The position numbers and the translations under genes were made by a program. From Pseudobutyrivibrio ruminis (GTDB taxonomy: Bacteria > Bacillota > Clostridia > Lachnospirales > Lachnospiraceae): 38,391 nt of DNA. Positions within the stretch are counted from its first letter, which is position 1. Each line of letters opens with the position of its first letter. Location of the stretch: positions 33,720 to 72,110 of the forward strand of contig SVER01000017.1 of the NCBI GenBank assembly GCA_015057315.1. Reading direction: 5' to 3'. The notes beneath the pieces were generated by a model. It was not told where the DNA came from. It saw only the letters and a program-made list of their open reading frames with translations, and did not search any database. Below, piece after piece: positions 8,045-15,262 of the stretch.

Positions 8045-9241
8045 ATGGCTAATAGCGAAGCAGAATACGACATCTTTCAAGTTGAAGATTATTTGAATAG
8101 ATGCGGAATTCATATTGAATGGATTAAAACATCTAGTTCTGTTGACCGTAGAATGGTATGCCCTGTTTGTGGTCAACGTAATTTCTACTACAACACAGAA
8201 AAAGGCAGAGGTTGTTGTTATGGTGGTAAACAGTATGCTTGCAGTGTTGCTTTTAACAATTGCTCTTTTGGTGCTAATTTACTTAGTATTCAGCCAAAGG
8301 AGTTCCACTATCTTATGATGAAATATTTAGGTGGTGAGTTTATTGCACCTGGCGAAAAGACTGTAACAAAGGTTGAGCCACCAAAGGCACATGAAAAGAA
8401 ACCTGAAAGACCTCAAAATGATATATCTTCAGATTCTGAGCTTGATAAGTACTATCAAAGTATATTAGACTTCTCCCCTCTTACAGATAGAGATAAGGGA
8501 GATTTGAATAAGCGAGGTTTCAATGATGAAGAAATAGAAAGATTAGGCTATAAGTCATGGACTAATCAAAACCTTAAAGATTTATGTTCTTATCTTGTTG
8601 ATAGAAAAAGAATTGATTTTAAGGGAAAACCTGGAATGTGTCTTTCATTTAAAAATCAAGTAATGTTCGCTGATCAGTATTTCAAGGGAATATTGCTTCC
8701 GGTAAAAAATGAAAAGGCAGAAATTGTGGCACTTCATTGCAGATTACATGATGAAGATTTAGATGATGGAGATAATAAATGTCGTTATATCACTTCATCA
8801 AATTGGAACTATGGTACAAAATCTGTGCCAAAATGCCATTTTGCGTGTGACTTTTATCCAGATTTTGACGGGGAAATGGTTCCTTATTTCAAAGATGGTA
8901 TTGTTCTTGTTACTGAAGGTGTAATCAAGGCAGATATTATACATCTTATGACAGGATATTCGGTTATTGCTCTACCTGGAGTAAACAATCGAAAAGATCT
9001 CTTATCAAAGTTCGACTTTCTTAAATTATTAGGAGTCGAAACAATTGTTAATATGTTTGATACTGATGAAAAGACAAACAAACAGGTAGCGGATCATTCG
9101 GCTAAATTTCGTACTGAAATATTAAATGCTGGATTTGTATATAAACGTGCTACTTGGAATGATGTTTGTCCAGAATCAAACAAGCTTCTTAAGGGATATG
9201 ATGATTATCTAATGTATAAGCATAGACATATAATTCCTTAA
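8045..9241 (+). CDS. Primase-like protein with zinc finger and TOPRIM (DUF3854-like) domain
   Basis: The N terminus has a zinc-finger-like region with CPVCGQ (Cys39, Cys42) and further cysteines around residues 57-73, as in CHC2-type primase fingers. A polar linker (residues ~100-130) follows. The C-terminal domain has DGIVLVTEGVIKADI (near residue 284, with the TOPRIM Glu), IALPGVNN, and MFDTDEKTNK near 336-342 (the TOPRIM DxD), which matches the DUF3854 type found in plasmid and phage primases. Expected to synthesise primers or act with a plasmid helicase. Ribosome site AAAGGAGG lies 9 nt upstream of the ATG. It follows the annealing-protein gene by 18 nt and ends at a terminator. Confidence 0.75.
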   Translation: MANSEAEYDIFQVEDYLNRCGIHIEWIKTSSSVDRRMVCPVCGQRNFYYNTEKGRGCCYGGKQYACSVAFNNCSFGANLLSIQPKEFHYLMMKYLGGEFIAPGEKTVTKVEPPKAHEKKPERPQNDISSDSELDKYYQSILDFSPLTDRDKGDLNKRGFNDEEIERLGYKSWTNQNLKDLCSYLVDRKRIDFKGKPGMCLSFKNQVMFADQYFKGILLPVKNEKAEIVALHCRLHDEDLDDGDNKCRYITSSNWNYGTKSVPKCHFACDFYPDFDGEMVPYFKDGIVLVTEGVIKADIIHLMTGYSVIALPGVNNRKDLLSKFDFLKLLGVETIVNMFDTDEKTNKQVADHSAKFRTEILNAGFVYKRATWNDVCPESNKLLKGYDDYLMYKHRHIIP

Positions 9242-9252
9242 GGACTACTACT

Positions 9253-9283
9253 CTACTCTGGCAACTGCCAGAGTAGTTCTTTT
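9253..9283 (+). terminator. Intrinsic terminator of the ssb operon
   Basis: CTACTCTGGCA (9253-9263) pairs perfectly with TGCCAGAGTAG (9266-9276), followed by a T-rich run. Confidence 0.9.
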
Positions 9284-9340
9284 ATGGCAGAATCTATGTT
9301 ATAATTTAATAAAAGCAAGGGCTTATCCCTGAGAAATAAT

Positions 9341-9364
9341 CAGAGGTAAGCAATGCTTCCTCTG
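9341..9364 (+). promoter_or_regulatory. Leader hairpin before the Rpn gene
   Basis: CAGAGG (9341-9346) pairs with CCTCTG (9359-9364), with an inner AAGC/GCTT stem and one bulged T. A TATAAT-like -10 box lies at 9300-9305. The ribosome site GGAGGA and the ATG at 9392 follow, so the hairpin lies in the 5' leader of the nuclease gene. Confidence 0.5.
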
Positions 9365-9391
9365 TTTATAATAAAAAATGGAGGAAGTACA

Positions 9392-10219
9392 ATGGCTAAA
9401 GATTATAGTGAGTTAGTATTTTCAGATGATTTTATGTTTTGCAAGGTATTAGTTAATAATCCTGATATCTGCAGAGAGTTAATATCATTGATTCTAAAAA
9501 AGGATATTTCAAACATTAAGATACCTGAAAAACAAAAACCAATCGAAATTACTGCTGATGGAAAAGGCATTAGACTTGATGTTTATGTTGAAGGCGAGGA
9601 TGAGGATGTTGTTTACGATATTGAAATGCAAACAACTCTAAATAAAAATCTTCCAAAGCGCACTCGATATTATCAAGGAATGATTGATTTAGATTTAATC
9701 GAAAGAGGTGCCGATTTTTCAGAACTGAAAAAATCGTATATTATTTTCGTATGTTTAACAGATCCATTTGACAGAAATGCATCCGTATATACAATGCAAA
9801 ATAGATGCGATGAATTTGATGATTTATATTTGAATGATGAAGCAATAAAAATATTTTTAAATGCAAAAGGAAATTCAAAGGATATTTCTACAGATTTAAA
9901 GGATTTTCTGAATTATATTGCAACAGGTAAAGCCGAAGGCTCTTTTTCAAAGGCTATTGAAAAGGAAGTAGAAAAGGCTAGAAATAAGGAAGAATGGAGG
10001 ACTGAGTATATGACTTTGGAAATGCGTTATAAAGAAAAGTTTAACGAAGGCAGAGCTGAAGGTAAAGCTGAAGGTAAAGCTGAAGGACTAGCTGAAGGTA
10101 TAGCAAAAGAACGTAATACATCAATACTTAACATGTTAAAGTCAGGCAAAACTCCAGAACAAATTTCAGAATTCTGTGGTTATACGATTGATGAAATTAT
10201 GGCGGTAAAGATGCAATAA
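9392..10219 (+). CDS. Rpn-family PD-(D/E)XK nuclease (PDDEXK_2 / transposase_31-like)
   Basis: Member of the recombination-promoting nuclease family, DNA-cutting proteins tied to recombination and phage defence. The core shows DDFMFCKVL at the start, then RLDVYVEGEDEDVVYDIEMQ (about residues 60-80), which supplies the Asp and the E-x-Q of the active site. YYQGMIDLDLIERGADF and YIIFVCLTDPF follow, as in the family. The C terminus is a charged helix with GKAEG repeats and an ending (SILNMLKSGKTPEQISEFCG) typical of the variable Rpn tail. ATG 9392 is chosen by the GGAGGA just upstream. An in-frame GGAGG (9996-10000) sits 9 nt before an in-frame ATG at 10010, so a short C-terminal product may also be made. 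Confidence 0.85.
   Translation: MAKDYSELVFSDDFMFCKVLVNNPDICRELISLILKKDISNIKIPEKQKPIEITADGKGIRLDVYVEGEDEDVVYDIEMQTTLNKNLPKRTRYYQGMIDLDLIERGADFSELKKSYIIFVCLTDPFDRNASVYTMQNRCDEFDDLYLNDEAIKIFLNAKGNSKDISTDLKDFLNYIATGKAEGSFSKAIEKEVEKARNKEEWRTEYMTLEMRYKEKFNEGRAEGKAEGKAEGLAEGIAKERNTSILNMLKSGKTPEQISEFCGYTIDEIMAVKMQ
9989..10194 (+). repeat. Direct repeat, copy 1 (3' end of the Rpn gene)
   Basis: About 206 bp nearly identical to 10233-10426. It begins at GAAGAATGGAGG and ends after the sequence encoding GYTID. It contains one extra 12-bp GKAE unit compared with copy 2. Confidence 0.95.
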
Positions 10220-10232
10220 AATCAATTGATAA

Positions 10233-10426
10233 GAAGAATGGAGGACTGAGTATATGACTTTGGAAATGCGTTATAAAGAAAAGTTTAACGAAGGCAGAGC
10301 TGAAGGTAAAGCTGAAGGACTAGCTGAAGGTATAGCAAAAGAACGTAATACATCAATACTTAACATGTTAAAGTCAGGCAAAACTCCAGAACAAATTTCA
10401 GAATTCTGTGGATATACAATTGATGA
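10233..10426 (+). repeat. Direct repeat, copy 2 (duplicated Rpn tail)
   Basis: About 194 bp matching 9989-10194, including the GGAGG ribosome site and ATG. It lacks one 12-bp GKAE unit. The copies diverge just before the stop codons. Confidence 0.95.
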
Positions 10427-10457
10427 TATTTCAAGAGTAGAGGCTTCACTAAAATAA
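10254..10457 (+). CDS. Stand-alone duplicate of the Rpn C-terminal domain
   Basis: Encodes 67 residues, MTLEMRYKEKFNEGRAEGKA onward, nearly identical to residues ~207-270 of the nuclease upstream but ending IDDISRVEASLK. It keeps a GGAGG ribosome site 9 nt before the ATG, an intact frame and its own terminator at 10473. The only base changes are clustered at the end, so it looks expressed rather than decaying. In E. coli, small proteins made from internal starts in rpn genes have been reported to inhibit the full-length nuclease. By analogy this could be a separate antitoxin copy. That role is inferred. The alternative is a neutral tandem duplication. Confidence 0.7.
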   Translation: MTLEMRYKEKFNEGRAEGKAEGLAEGIAKERNTSILNMLKSGKTPEQISEFCGYTIDDISRVEASLK

Positions 10458-10472
10458 TAATTTATTCAATTT

Positions 10473-10500
10473 AAGCTCTAGCGATTGCTAGAGCTTTTTC
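10473..10500 (+). terminator. Intrinsic terminator after the duplicated Rpn tail
   Basis: AAGCTCTAGC pairs with GCTAGAGCTT around GATT, followed by T residues. Confidence 0.9.
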
Positions 10501-10807
10501 TTTGATAAAAAACAAATTATACATAATCCATAAGGTAAGAATCTATATCAATATGATGCTACGAACGTCTATTGATGAATGTTTCTCACCAAATATATTC
10601 CCTAGGGCTCTTTTTTTATTATCGAAAATAATATACTATACAATTAGTTGGTGTAGTCGCACTCCAAAGACGAAAGTCAAAATATTGTATGGAAGTAAGT
10701 TAATGCTGGTAATTATGCTCTCATACTTGTCAGAAAAGCTTATGTACTACAATGACTCATAGTTTTATCTATGGGTGCGAATAGAATGGAGTAATTAAAT
10801 ACCCAGA
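10501..10807. other. Gap between two terminators, no convincing gene
   Basis: About 300 bp with no open frame having a ribosome site. It contains small hairpins, including GAC-GAAA-GTC near 10670 and ACTCATAG (10756-10763) with CTATGGGT (10770-10777). Because a strong terminator follows at 10808, something may be transcribed here, possibly a small RNA. Confidence 0.4.
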
Positions 10808-10840
10808 AAAATAAAAGGCGTTGAGCCTTTTATTTTTTTT
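10808..10840 (+). terminator. Strong intrinsic terminator with no upstream gene
   Basis: AAAATAAAAGGC pairs with GCCTTTTATTTT around GTTGA, followed by a long T-run. No recognisable gene lies between it and the terminator at 10473-10500. Confidence 0.85.
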
Positions 10841-10891
10841 TACTGGTCTTTTGATGTACCAATTATTTATATAAAAAAGAGATGGAAAACA

Positions 10892-10920
10892 TTGATAAAA
10901 CAACGAAAAGGTGCTAAAAT
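10892..10920 (+). promoter_or_regulatory. Promoter for leader copy C
   Basis: TTGATA (10892-10897), 17-nt spacer, TAAAAT (10915-10920). The leader core starts 32 nt after the -10 box, with CGTTA near the expected start of transcription. Confidence 0.75.
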
Positions 10921-10952
10921 AAAGCCGTTATAATAAATAGACTAAGGTACAC

Positions 10953-11046
10953 AATGAGCGTTTAACTTGCCCCGTAGTGGGTCAATGAGTTAGGCGCTCT
11001 TTTTTTTGTGCGCTAAAGTCTCTTGCAAGAAAGAGAGGAAAAGAAA
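10953..11046 (+). promoter_or_regulatory. Structured leader RNA, copy C, upstream of the exonuclease operon
   Basis: GAGCGTTTAAC (10956-10966) pairs along its whole length with GTTAGGCGCTC ending at 10999, using two G-U pairs, then T at 11000-11007. The nested CCC/GGG hairpin has loop CGTAGT as in copy B. Downstream, TCTCTT can pair with AAGAGA next to the GAGAGG ribosome site. Confidence 0.75.
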
Positions 11047-11130
11047 ATGTTGTACAACGAAAGTAAGGGTAGCTCCCTTGCACAACCACTCTTCTATTTT
11101 TATTTAGAAGGAGGTGGTAAAAATGTTTAA
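11047..11130 (+). CDS. 27-residue leader peptide overlapping the exonuclease start
   Basis: The ribosome site supplied by leader copy C (GAGAGGAAAAG) leads to ATG 11047 and a 27-codon frame, MLYNESKGSSLAQPLFYFYL then EGGGKNV. Its stop at 11128-11130 overlaps the exonuclease ATG at 11123. The exonuclease ribosome site AAGGAGG lies inside this frame, so ribosomes translating it would open or block that site. In copies A and B the same position is occupied directly by the main gene. A tiny real gene or translational coupling device is plausible but unproven. Confidence 0.45.
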   Translation: MLYNESKGSSLAQPLFYFYLEGGGKNV

Positions 11131-12463
11131 GGCTAACAACAATGTGTTAGACCAAGGCGTTAAGCCTATTGCACTATTCCAAACGGAAGGGCTTAAGAAA
11201 AAGGATTGGTTAAAATATCCTACTGTTATTCAGGAAGAATATGCTTTTGATGAAGAATCGGAAACTTATTATCTTCCCGATGAAACATTTAGTGAATGGC
11301 AAAACCATATTCCTACTCTTAATGAGCCTGTTCAAATTGGAGCATCAACTGTATCTAATATAGTTGTTGGTTCAAAAGAACTAGAAGAAGTAGCACCAAA
11401 GATTTACTACGGATTAATGGATCATTCTTTTAAATGTAGAAGTCAGCTCCATTATGAAAAAAGTGGAATCCCAATGTTACTAAAAGAGCAGTCAAACGAT
11501 GATATTTTCTTTGTTGGTCATAATGAAGAGCCTTCGATCAGAAGGGCGTTCATGCGACTATACGAGAAAAAGCACCCAGAGGATATCGTAATTCTTACAA
11601 ATGATAAGACTACATATCGTTGCGGTATTACTAATTCTGATGGCAGCTTAAAGTATCCGTTTATGATTTGTAACCATGATGGTTTTTTAGAAATCAATGG
11701 GTATGAAGGAATTATTGAGTGCAAAACAGTAGCTCCGCATTCGCCAGCTCGCAAATTGATTCAGCAGAAAATATGCCCATTCGCATATTTCTGTCAGGTT
11801 CAATATATGCTTAAGTGCTTTAATAGAGCCTTTGGCTTTATTGTATTTAAGATGGGAATGGCTCTTACAGATTATGTAATTATTCGAATTGACAGAGATA
11901 ATGAATTTATCGATGTTATGATGAATTTAGTTGCAGAGTTTGTTGCTGGAGTAATTAGTTGTACTGAGCCTTCTATTGAAGGACAGAACGTAGAGCAATT
12001 GAATAAGTTTTATCGAGCAAAAGCAGGAAATTATAATCCAAAGTTAGAGCCGGTAGAACTGCCTACAGAATGTAGTGAAGTGCTTGAAGATATTATGTCA
12101 CTTAATGTTCAGATGAAGATGCTGTTAGAACAAAAAGAGGATTTATTGAAAGATAGGAATAAACTTCTTGTCGAAAAAATTTTTCCAATTGTTCAGGAGG
12201 CAAATGAAGCATACTGCGAAACTAAGTATGGCAAAATTATTATTAATCTTAAAAATGATTCGCAACAAGGTATTCGATTCAATGAACAAAAATTCAAAGA
12301 TGAGAAGCCCGAACTTTACGAAAGTTACTCTAAGACACTCACGGTAGTAGATAAGGATTTATTAAAGAATGAGCAACCTGCCATTTATGAGCAGTATTCA
12401 ATTCGTTCAGAGTATCTAACTCCTTCAAAAGAAAACTATTGTGAGGTGAAAATTTGTGGCTAA
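11123..12463 (+). CDS. YqaJ-type (lambda exonuclease-like) recombination nuclease
   Basis: Probably a 5'-3' exonuclease that prepares single strands for the annealing protein. The central domain shows the PD-(D/E)XK core as YPFMICNHDGFLEINGYEGI (near 177-196, Asp active residue), then IIECKTV (E-x-K near 196-201), and FCQVQYMLKCFNRAFGFIVF as the Gln-containing helix typical of YqaJ/Exo enzymes. The last ~140 residues form a long coiled helix and a small C-terminal domain (GKIIINLKNDSQQGIRFNEQ) of unknown role. ATG 11123 is chosen because AAGGAGG at 11108-11114 is 8 nt away. A GTG at 11114 lies inside that site. It overlaps the RecD-like gene by 8 nt. Confidence 0.8.
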   Translation: MFKANNNVLDQGVKPIALFQTEGLKKKDWLKYPTVIQEEYAFDEESETYYLPDETFSEWQNHIPTLNEPVQIGASTVSNIVVGSKELEEVAPKIYYGLMDHSFKCRSQLHYEKSGIPMLLKEQSNDDIFFVGHNEEPSIRRAFMRLYEKKHPEDIVILTNDKTTYRCGITNSDGSLKYPFMICNHDGFLEINGYEGIIECKTVAPHSPARKLIQQKICPFAYFCQVQYMLKCFNRAFGFIVFKMGMALTDYVIIRIDRDNEFIDVMMNLVAEFVAGVISCTEPSIEGQNVEQLNKFYRAKAGNYNPKLEPVELPTECSEVLEDIMSLNVQMKMLLEQKEDLLKDRNKLLVEKIFPIVQEANEAYCETKYGKIIINLKNDSQQGIRFNEQKFKDEKPELYESYSKTLTVVDKDLLKNEQPAIYEQYSIRSEYLTPSKENYCEVKICG

Positions 12464-13970
12464 TAACAGACTTGCGGCTCAAATCGTAGGAAATGTCTGC
12501 AAAGACAATTCTTCCCCTTGGGTTACGAGGGAACAGTTAGAAAATTATACAAAGAAAAATGGCGGAAATATCATAGACATCATGAGTGCAGCAAAAGAGA
12601 AGTTGATTGTGTCCGCTAACGGACTGTATACGACTAAAGAGCTGCACGTTATGGAAAATTCCATTTGTGAGGAATTACTTAGAATTCATTATGAGTATCC
12701 TTTACAACAAGTAGAAGAAAAAGCCATTTTAAAGTTGATTAGTGATTACGAAAAGGAAAATGCTCCTATAAAGTTTGACTTTATACAAAAGCAAGCTGTA
12801 GTAACGGCTGTCAACAATCGAGTTAGTGTATTGACAGGTGGGCCTGGTACTGGAAAAACAACAGTTATTAGTTGTATTTCATATTGTTTGAGAAGAATAC
12901 ATAAAACCATAGGTATTGTATATTCGGCTCCAACTTCTATGGCAGCTAGTAGGTTGGCAGAAGCAACTGGAGAGGATGCTGTAACAGTACACAAGTATTT
13001 TGGCATTACTCCCAATGGACTTGTTAAAAATACATTTTGTCAGGATGTGCTTATCATTGATGAAATGAGCTTTCTTGATATGATTACTTTAAGTCAGGTC
13101 TTATCTAACATCGAGTCAAAAACAAGATTAATTCTATGTGGTGATCCACATCAATTACCATCTGTAGGTATCGGAAGGTGCTTCAAGGATATCGTCGATT
13201 CAAACGTTCTCCCAATTACAAAATTAATTAAAACATTTAGACAAGAGGAAGGTTCTCTGCTCTTAAAGAATATTAAGCTGGTTAAAAGAGGTGAAATCGA
13301 ACTTGAAAAAGGTACTGATTTTCATCCTGTTCAGATTAGCAGGGATATGGAAACAAGAGAAATAGAAAAGAGAATCTTAAAAATCTATTTAGGAGCTGTA
13401 AAGGCAAAGGGTATTGAGAATGTAAAACTCATCGTTCCAACGAACAACACTCCTATTGGAACTAAAAATCTGAATAAACACATTCAGCATTTATTAAATC
13501 CAGATGGCGTTCCGTTTAAGTGTAAATTGTATGGCGAAGAGGTCATGTATAAAGTCGGAGATCCTGTAGTACAAAAGAAAAATCAAGAGTATGCCAATAA
13601 TGGTGAAATTGGTTATGTTACTGCTGTTAGTAGTACATCATTAACAGTTAAGTATAAGAATGGCGAAAACATTTACACTAAAGAGACTATTGAGGAATTA
13701 GAACTTGGATATGCTATCACAGTTCATAAATCGCAAGGCTCTGAAGCGGAAGTTGTAATTAGTGTTTGTCTAAAAGAGCATACGAGGCTGTTTAACAGGA
13801 ACTTCCTGTTTACTGCTATCTCACGTTCAAAGAAACAACATGTAATTATTTATCATGAAGCAGCCTTGAAAGAATGCTTGTCAAAGGATGCTTATAACAA
13901 TCGTTATTCAAGACTAGGACATAAGCTCTATGTTCTAAATTCACGTTATAAACTTGCGATTGCAAGTTAG
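12456..13970 (+). CDS. RecD/RecD2-like SF1B DNA helicase
   Basis: ATP-driven 5'-3' helicase expected to work with the exonuclease upstream. Motifs in order: LTGGPGTGKTTV (Walker A, near residues 126-137), DVLIIDEMSFLD (Walker B, near 197-205), LCGDPHQLPSVG (motif III, near 228), TFRQEEGS (motif IV), then AITVHKSQGSE (near 420) and FLFTAISRSKK (near 451) in the C-terminal UvrD_C_2 part. At 504 residues it is shorter than full RecD2 (over 700) because the long N-terminal region is reduced to about 115 residues, including a winged-helix-like start. GTG start with GAGGTGA 6 nt upstream. It overlaps the exonuclease gene, so they are likely coupled. Confidence 0.85.
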   Translation: MANNRLAAQIVGNVCKDNSSPWVTREQLENYTKKNGGNIIDIMSAAKEKLIVSANGLYTTKELHVMENSICEELLRIHYEYPLQQVEEKAILKLISDYEKENAPIKFDFIQKQAVVTAVNNRVSVLTGGPGTGKTTVISCISYCLRRIHKTIGIVYSAPTSMAASRLAEATGEDAVTVHKYFGITPNGLVKNTFCQDVLIIDEMSFLDMITLSQVLSNIESKTRLILCGDPHQLPSVGIGRCFKDIVDSNVLPITKLIKTFRQEEGSLLLKNIKLVKRGEIELEKGTDFHPVQISRDMETREIEKRILKIYLGAVKAKGIENVKLIVPTNNTPIGTKNLNKHIQHLLNPDGVPFKCKLYGEEVMYKVGDPVVQKKNQEYANNGEIGYVTAVSSTSLTVKYKNGENIYTKETIEELELGYAITVHKSQGSEAEVVISVCLKEHTRLFNRNFLFTAISRSKKQHVIIYHEAALKECLSKDAYNNRYSRLGHKLYVLNSRYKLAIAS

Positions 13971-13986
13971 GAAGGAAAAATAAAAA

Positions 13987-15063
13987 ATGAGTAATAAAAG
14001 TGAAACTAAAGTATATAAAACAATTGAAGATCAGTTAATGAACGGTGCAATTATGCAATCGTATGGCAGCAGCTATTTGCTAAGTGTTTGCCCTGCGCTT
14101 GATATTCATAAGGTTCGTTTTTCGATTGTAAAGCTTAATACTAAAGGAACTGAGTCATTAGATTTCTACTTAGATACTGATAAATTCAGAAGACTTGTAG
14201 ATGCTATTGATAAGGGAACTGTTGCAAAGCAGATTGCTGCCGATAAAGGCAACTTTCCTAGTGCTATTGAATATACTACTGGAAAAGGTGGCACTAGAAA
14301 GTTATTAATTGGTGGTGGAGAGAAAGGCCCAAGAGTTCAGATAAAGATTAAGGTGGCTGAAAAGCAATGGGAACAGTACATGACTGTTTTCGAGTTACCT
14401 AAACTTTCTGATATGAGCTTCTACTTTAAGCTAATTACGGGACTTATTGATGTAAGAGAAGGCTCTTATTATGATAAGCTCTATCACTGTTATTGGGATG
14501 GAGAGGAAGACAGAAAGAAAAACTTCAAGTCCTCTTACAATCCTGAAGATGATGATGAATATACAGATGAATCCATTGATACAGTAAATGAAACTGTAGA
14601 AGAATCAATGGATACTGTCGCTAAGGCTGATGAAGAAACAAACGAGTCTGTTGTAGCCGACAAGGAACAGGAAAACCAGTCATTTGATAATTCTTCTGAT
14701 GATAAGTCTGAAAATGTAGAAGATATAAAGCGAGGCGTGTTCTATTCTCTTACTCCGATAGAGAAAAAGAAATGCGGATTTACTTGCTGGGTATCATCGG
14801 ATAATCCTGATAACTCTAATAGTGGTGAAGAATACAAGCAGAATGCAAACCGTGTTCAATGTATTATTACACCAGAGCTTATTGAGTCACTTGGTATAAG
14901 CGAAGAAAAATTTGAAACCGCTAGTAAAAACCTTGTGCCAAAACTTGATATAATGGATTTCCCTGTATGGGCTGTTGAATATGTAGATCAGAACTATAAG
15001 GGAAAAGACGGAAAGGATAAGACTATTGTTCTTTTCAAGAAGGCTATGGCAAAAAGTGCTTAG
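13987..15063 (+). CDS. Hypothetical two-domain protein, recombination operon
   Basis: Unrecognised protein of 358 residues. The N-terminal domain (~1-170) is mixed alpha/beta and contains a glycine-rich stretch (TGKGGTRKLLIGGGEKGPRV) that could contact nucleic acid or be a turn region. Residues ~190-255 are an acidic, Ser/Thr/Asp/Glu-rich linker. The C-terminal domain (~255-358) begins FYSLTPIEKKKCGFTCWVSS and ends in beta strands and a short basic helix. It is the last gene after the exonuclease and helicase, with a good ribosome site (AGGAAGG) and a terminator after it. A role in the same DNA-processing pathway is inferred only from position. Confidence 0.65.
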   Translation: MSNKSETKVYKTIEDQLMNGAIMQSYGSSYLLSVCPALDIHKVRFSIVKLNTKGTESLDFYLDTDKFRRLVDAIDKGTVAKQIAADKGNFPSAIEYTTGKGGTRKLLIGGGEKGPRVQIKIKVAEKQWEQYMTVFELPKLSDMSFYFKLITGLIDVREGSYYDKLYHCYWDGEEDRKKNFKSSYNPEDDDEYTDESIDTVNETVEESMDTVAKADEETNESVVADKEQENQSFDNSSDDKSENVEDIKRGVFYSLTPIEKKKCGFTCWVSSDNPDNSNSGEEYKQNANRVQCIITPELIESLGISEEKFETASKNLVPKLDIMDFPVWAVEYVDQNYKGKDGKDKTIVLFKKAMAKSA

Positions 15064-15127
15064 CCTGGCATAAAAACGAGTAACCGTTTATGCTGATACA
15101 ATTATAATTTTATACCACACTTTAAAG

Positions 15128-15163
15128 AAAGAGGATTGCATTTAGGCATCCTCTTTATTTTTT
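15128..15163 (+). terminator. Intrinsic terminator of the exonuclease operon
   Basis: AAAGAGGAT (15128-15136) pairs with ATCCTCTTT (15148-15156), followed by T-rich sequence. Confidence 0.85.
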
Positions 15164-15210
15164 ACTTTATTATGATTACATAAAAAATGAACTTTTAATA
15201 TCTATTGAAA

Positions 15211-15250
15211 TAAAAAACAAGGACTACCCAAATTGAAATAGGTAGTCCTT
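15211..15250 (-). terminator. Intrinsic terminator of the signal-peptidase fusion gene
   Basis: AAGGACTACC (15219-15228) pairs with GGTAGTCCTT (15241-15250). On the minus strand the stem is followed by a run of T (complement of 15212-15218). Confidence 0.85.
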
Positions 15251-15262
15251 AAATATATTCTA

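Noticed and set aside
10660..10690. Possible hammerhead ribozyme (GACGAAAGTC)
   Set aside because: The CTGATGA core is missing; only the small GAAA-loop hairpin is present.
10502..10762. Open frame of 86 codons between two terminators
   Set aside because: It starts at a TTG inside the U-run of the preceding terminator and has no ribosome site; composition is unlike the neighbours.
10783..10800. 18-bp match to the ribosome site and start of the XRE gene (17494-17511)
   Set aside because: The flanks do not match and the start codon is ATA here; probably chance or a short remnant.
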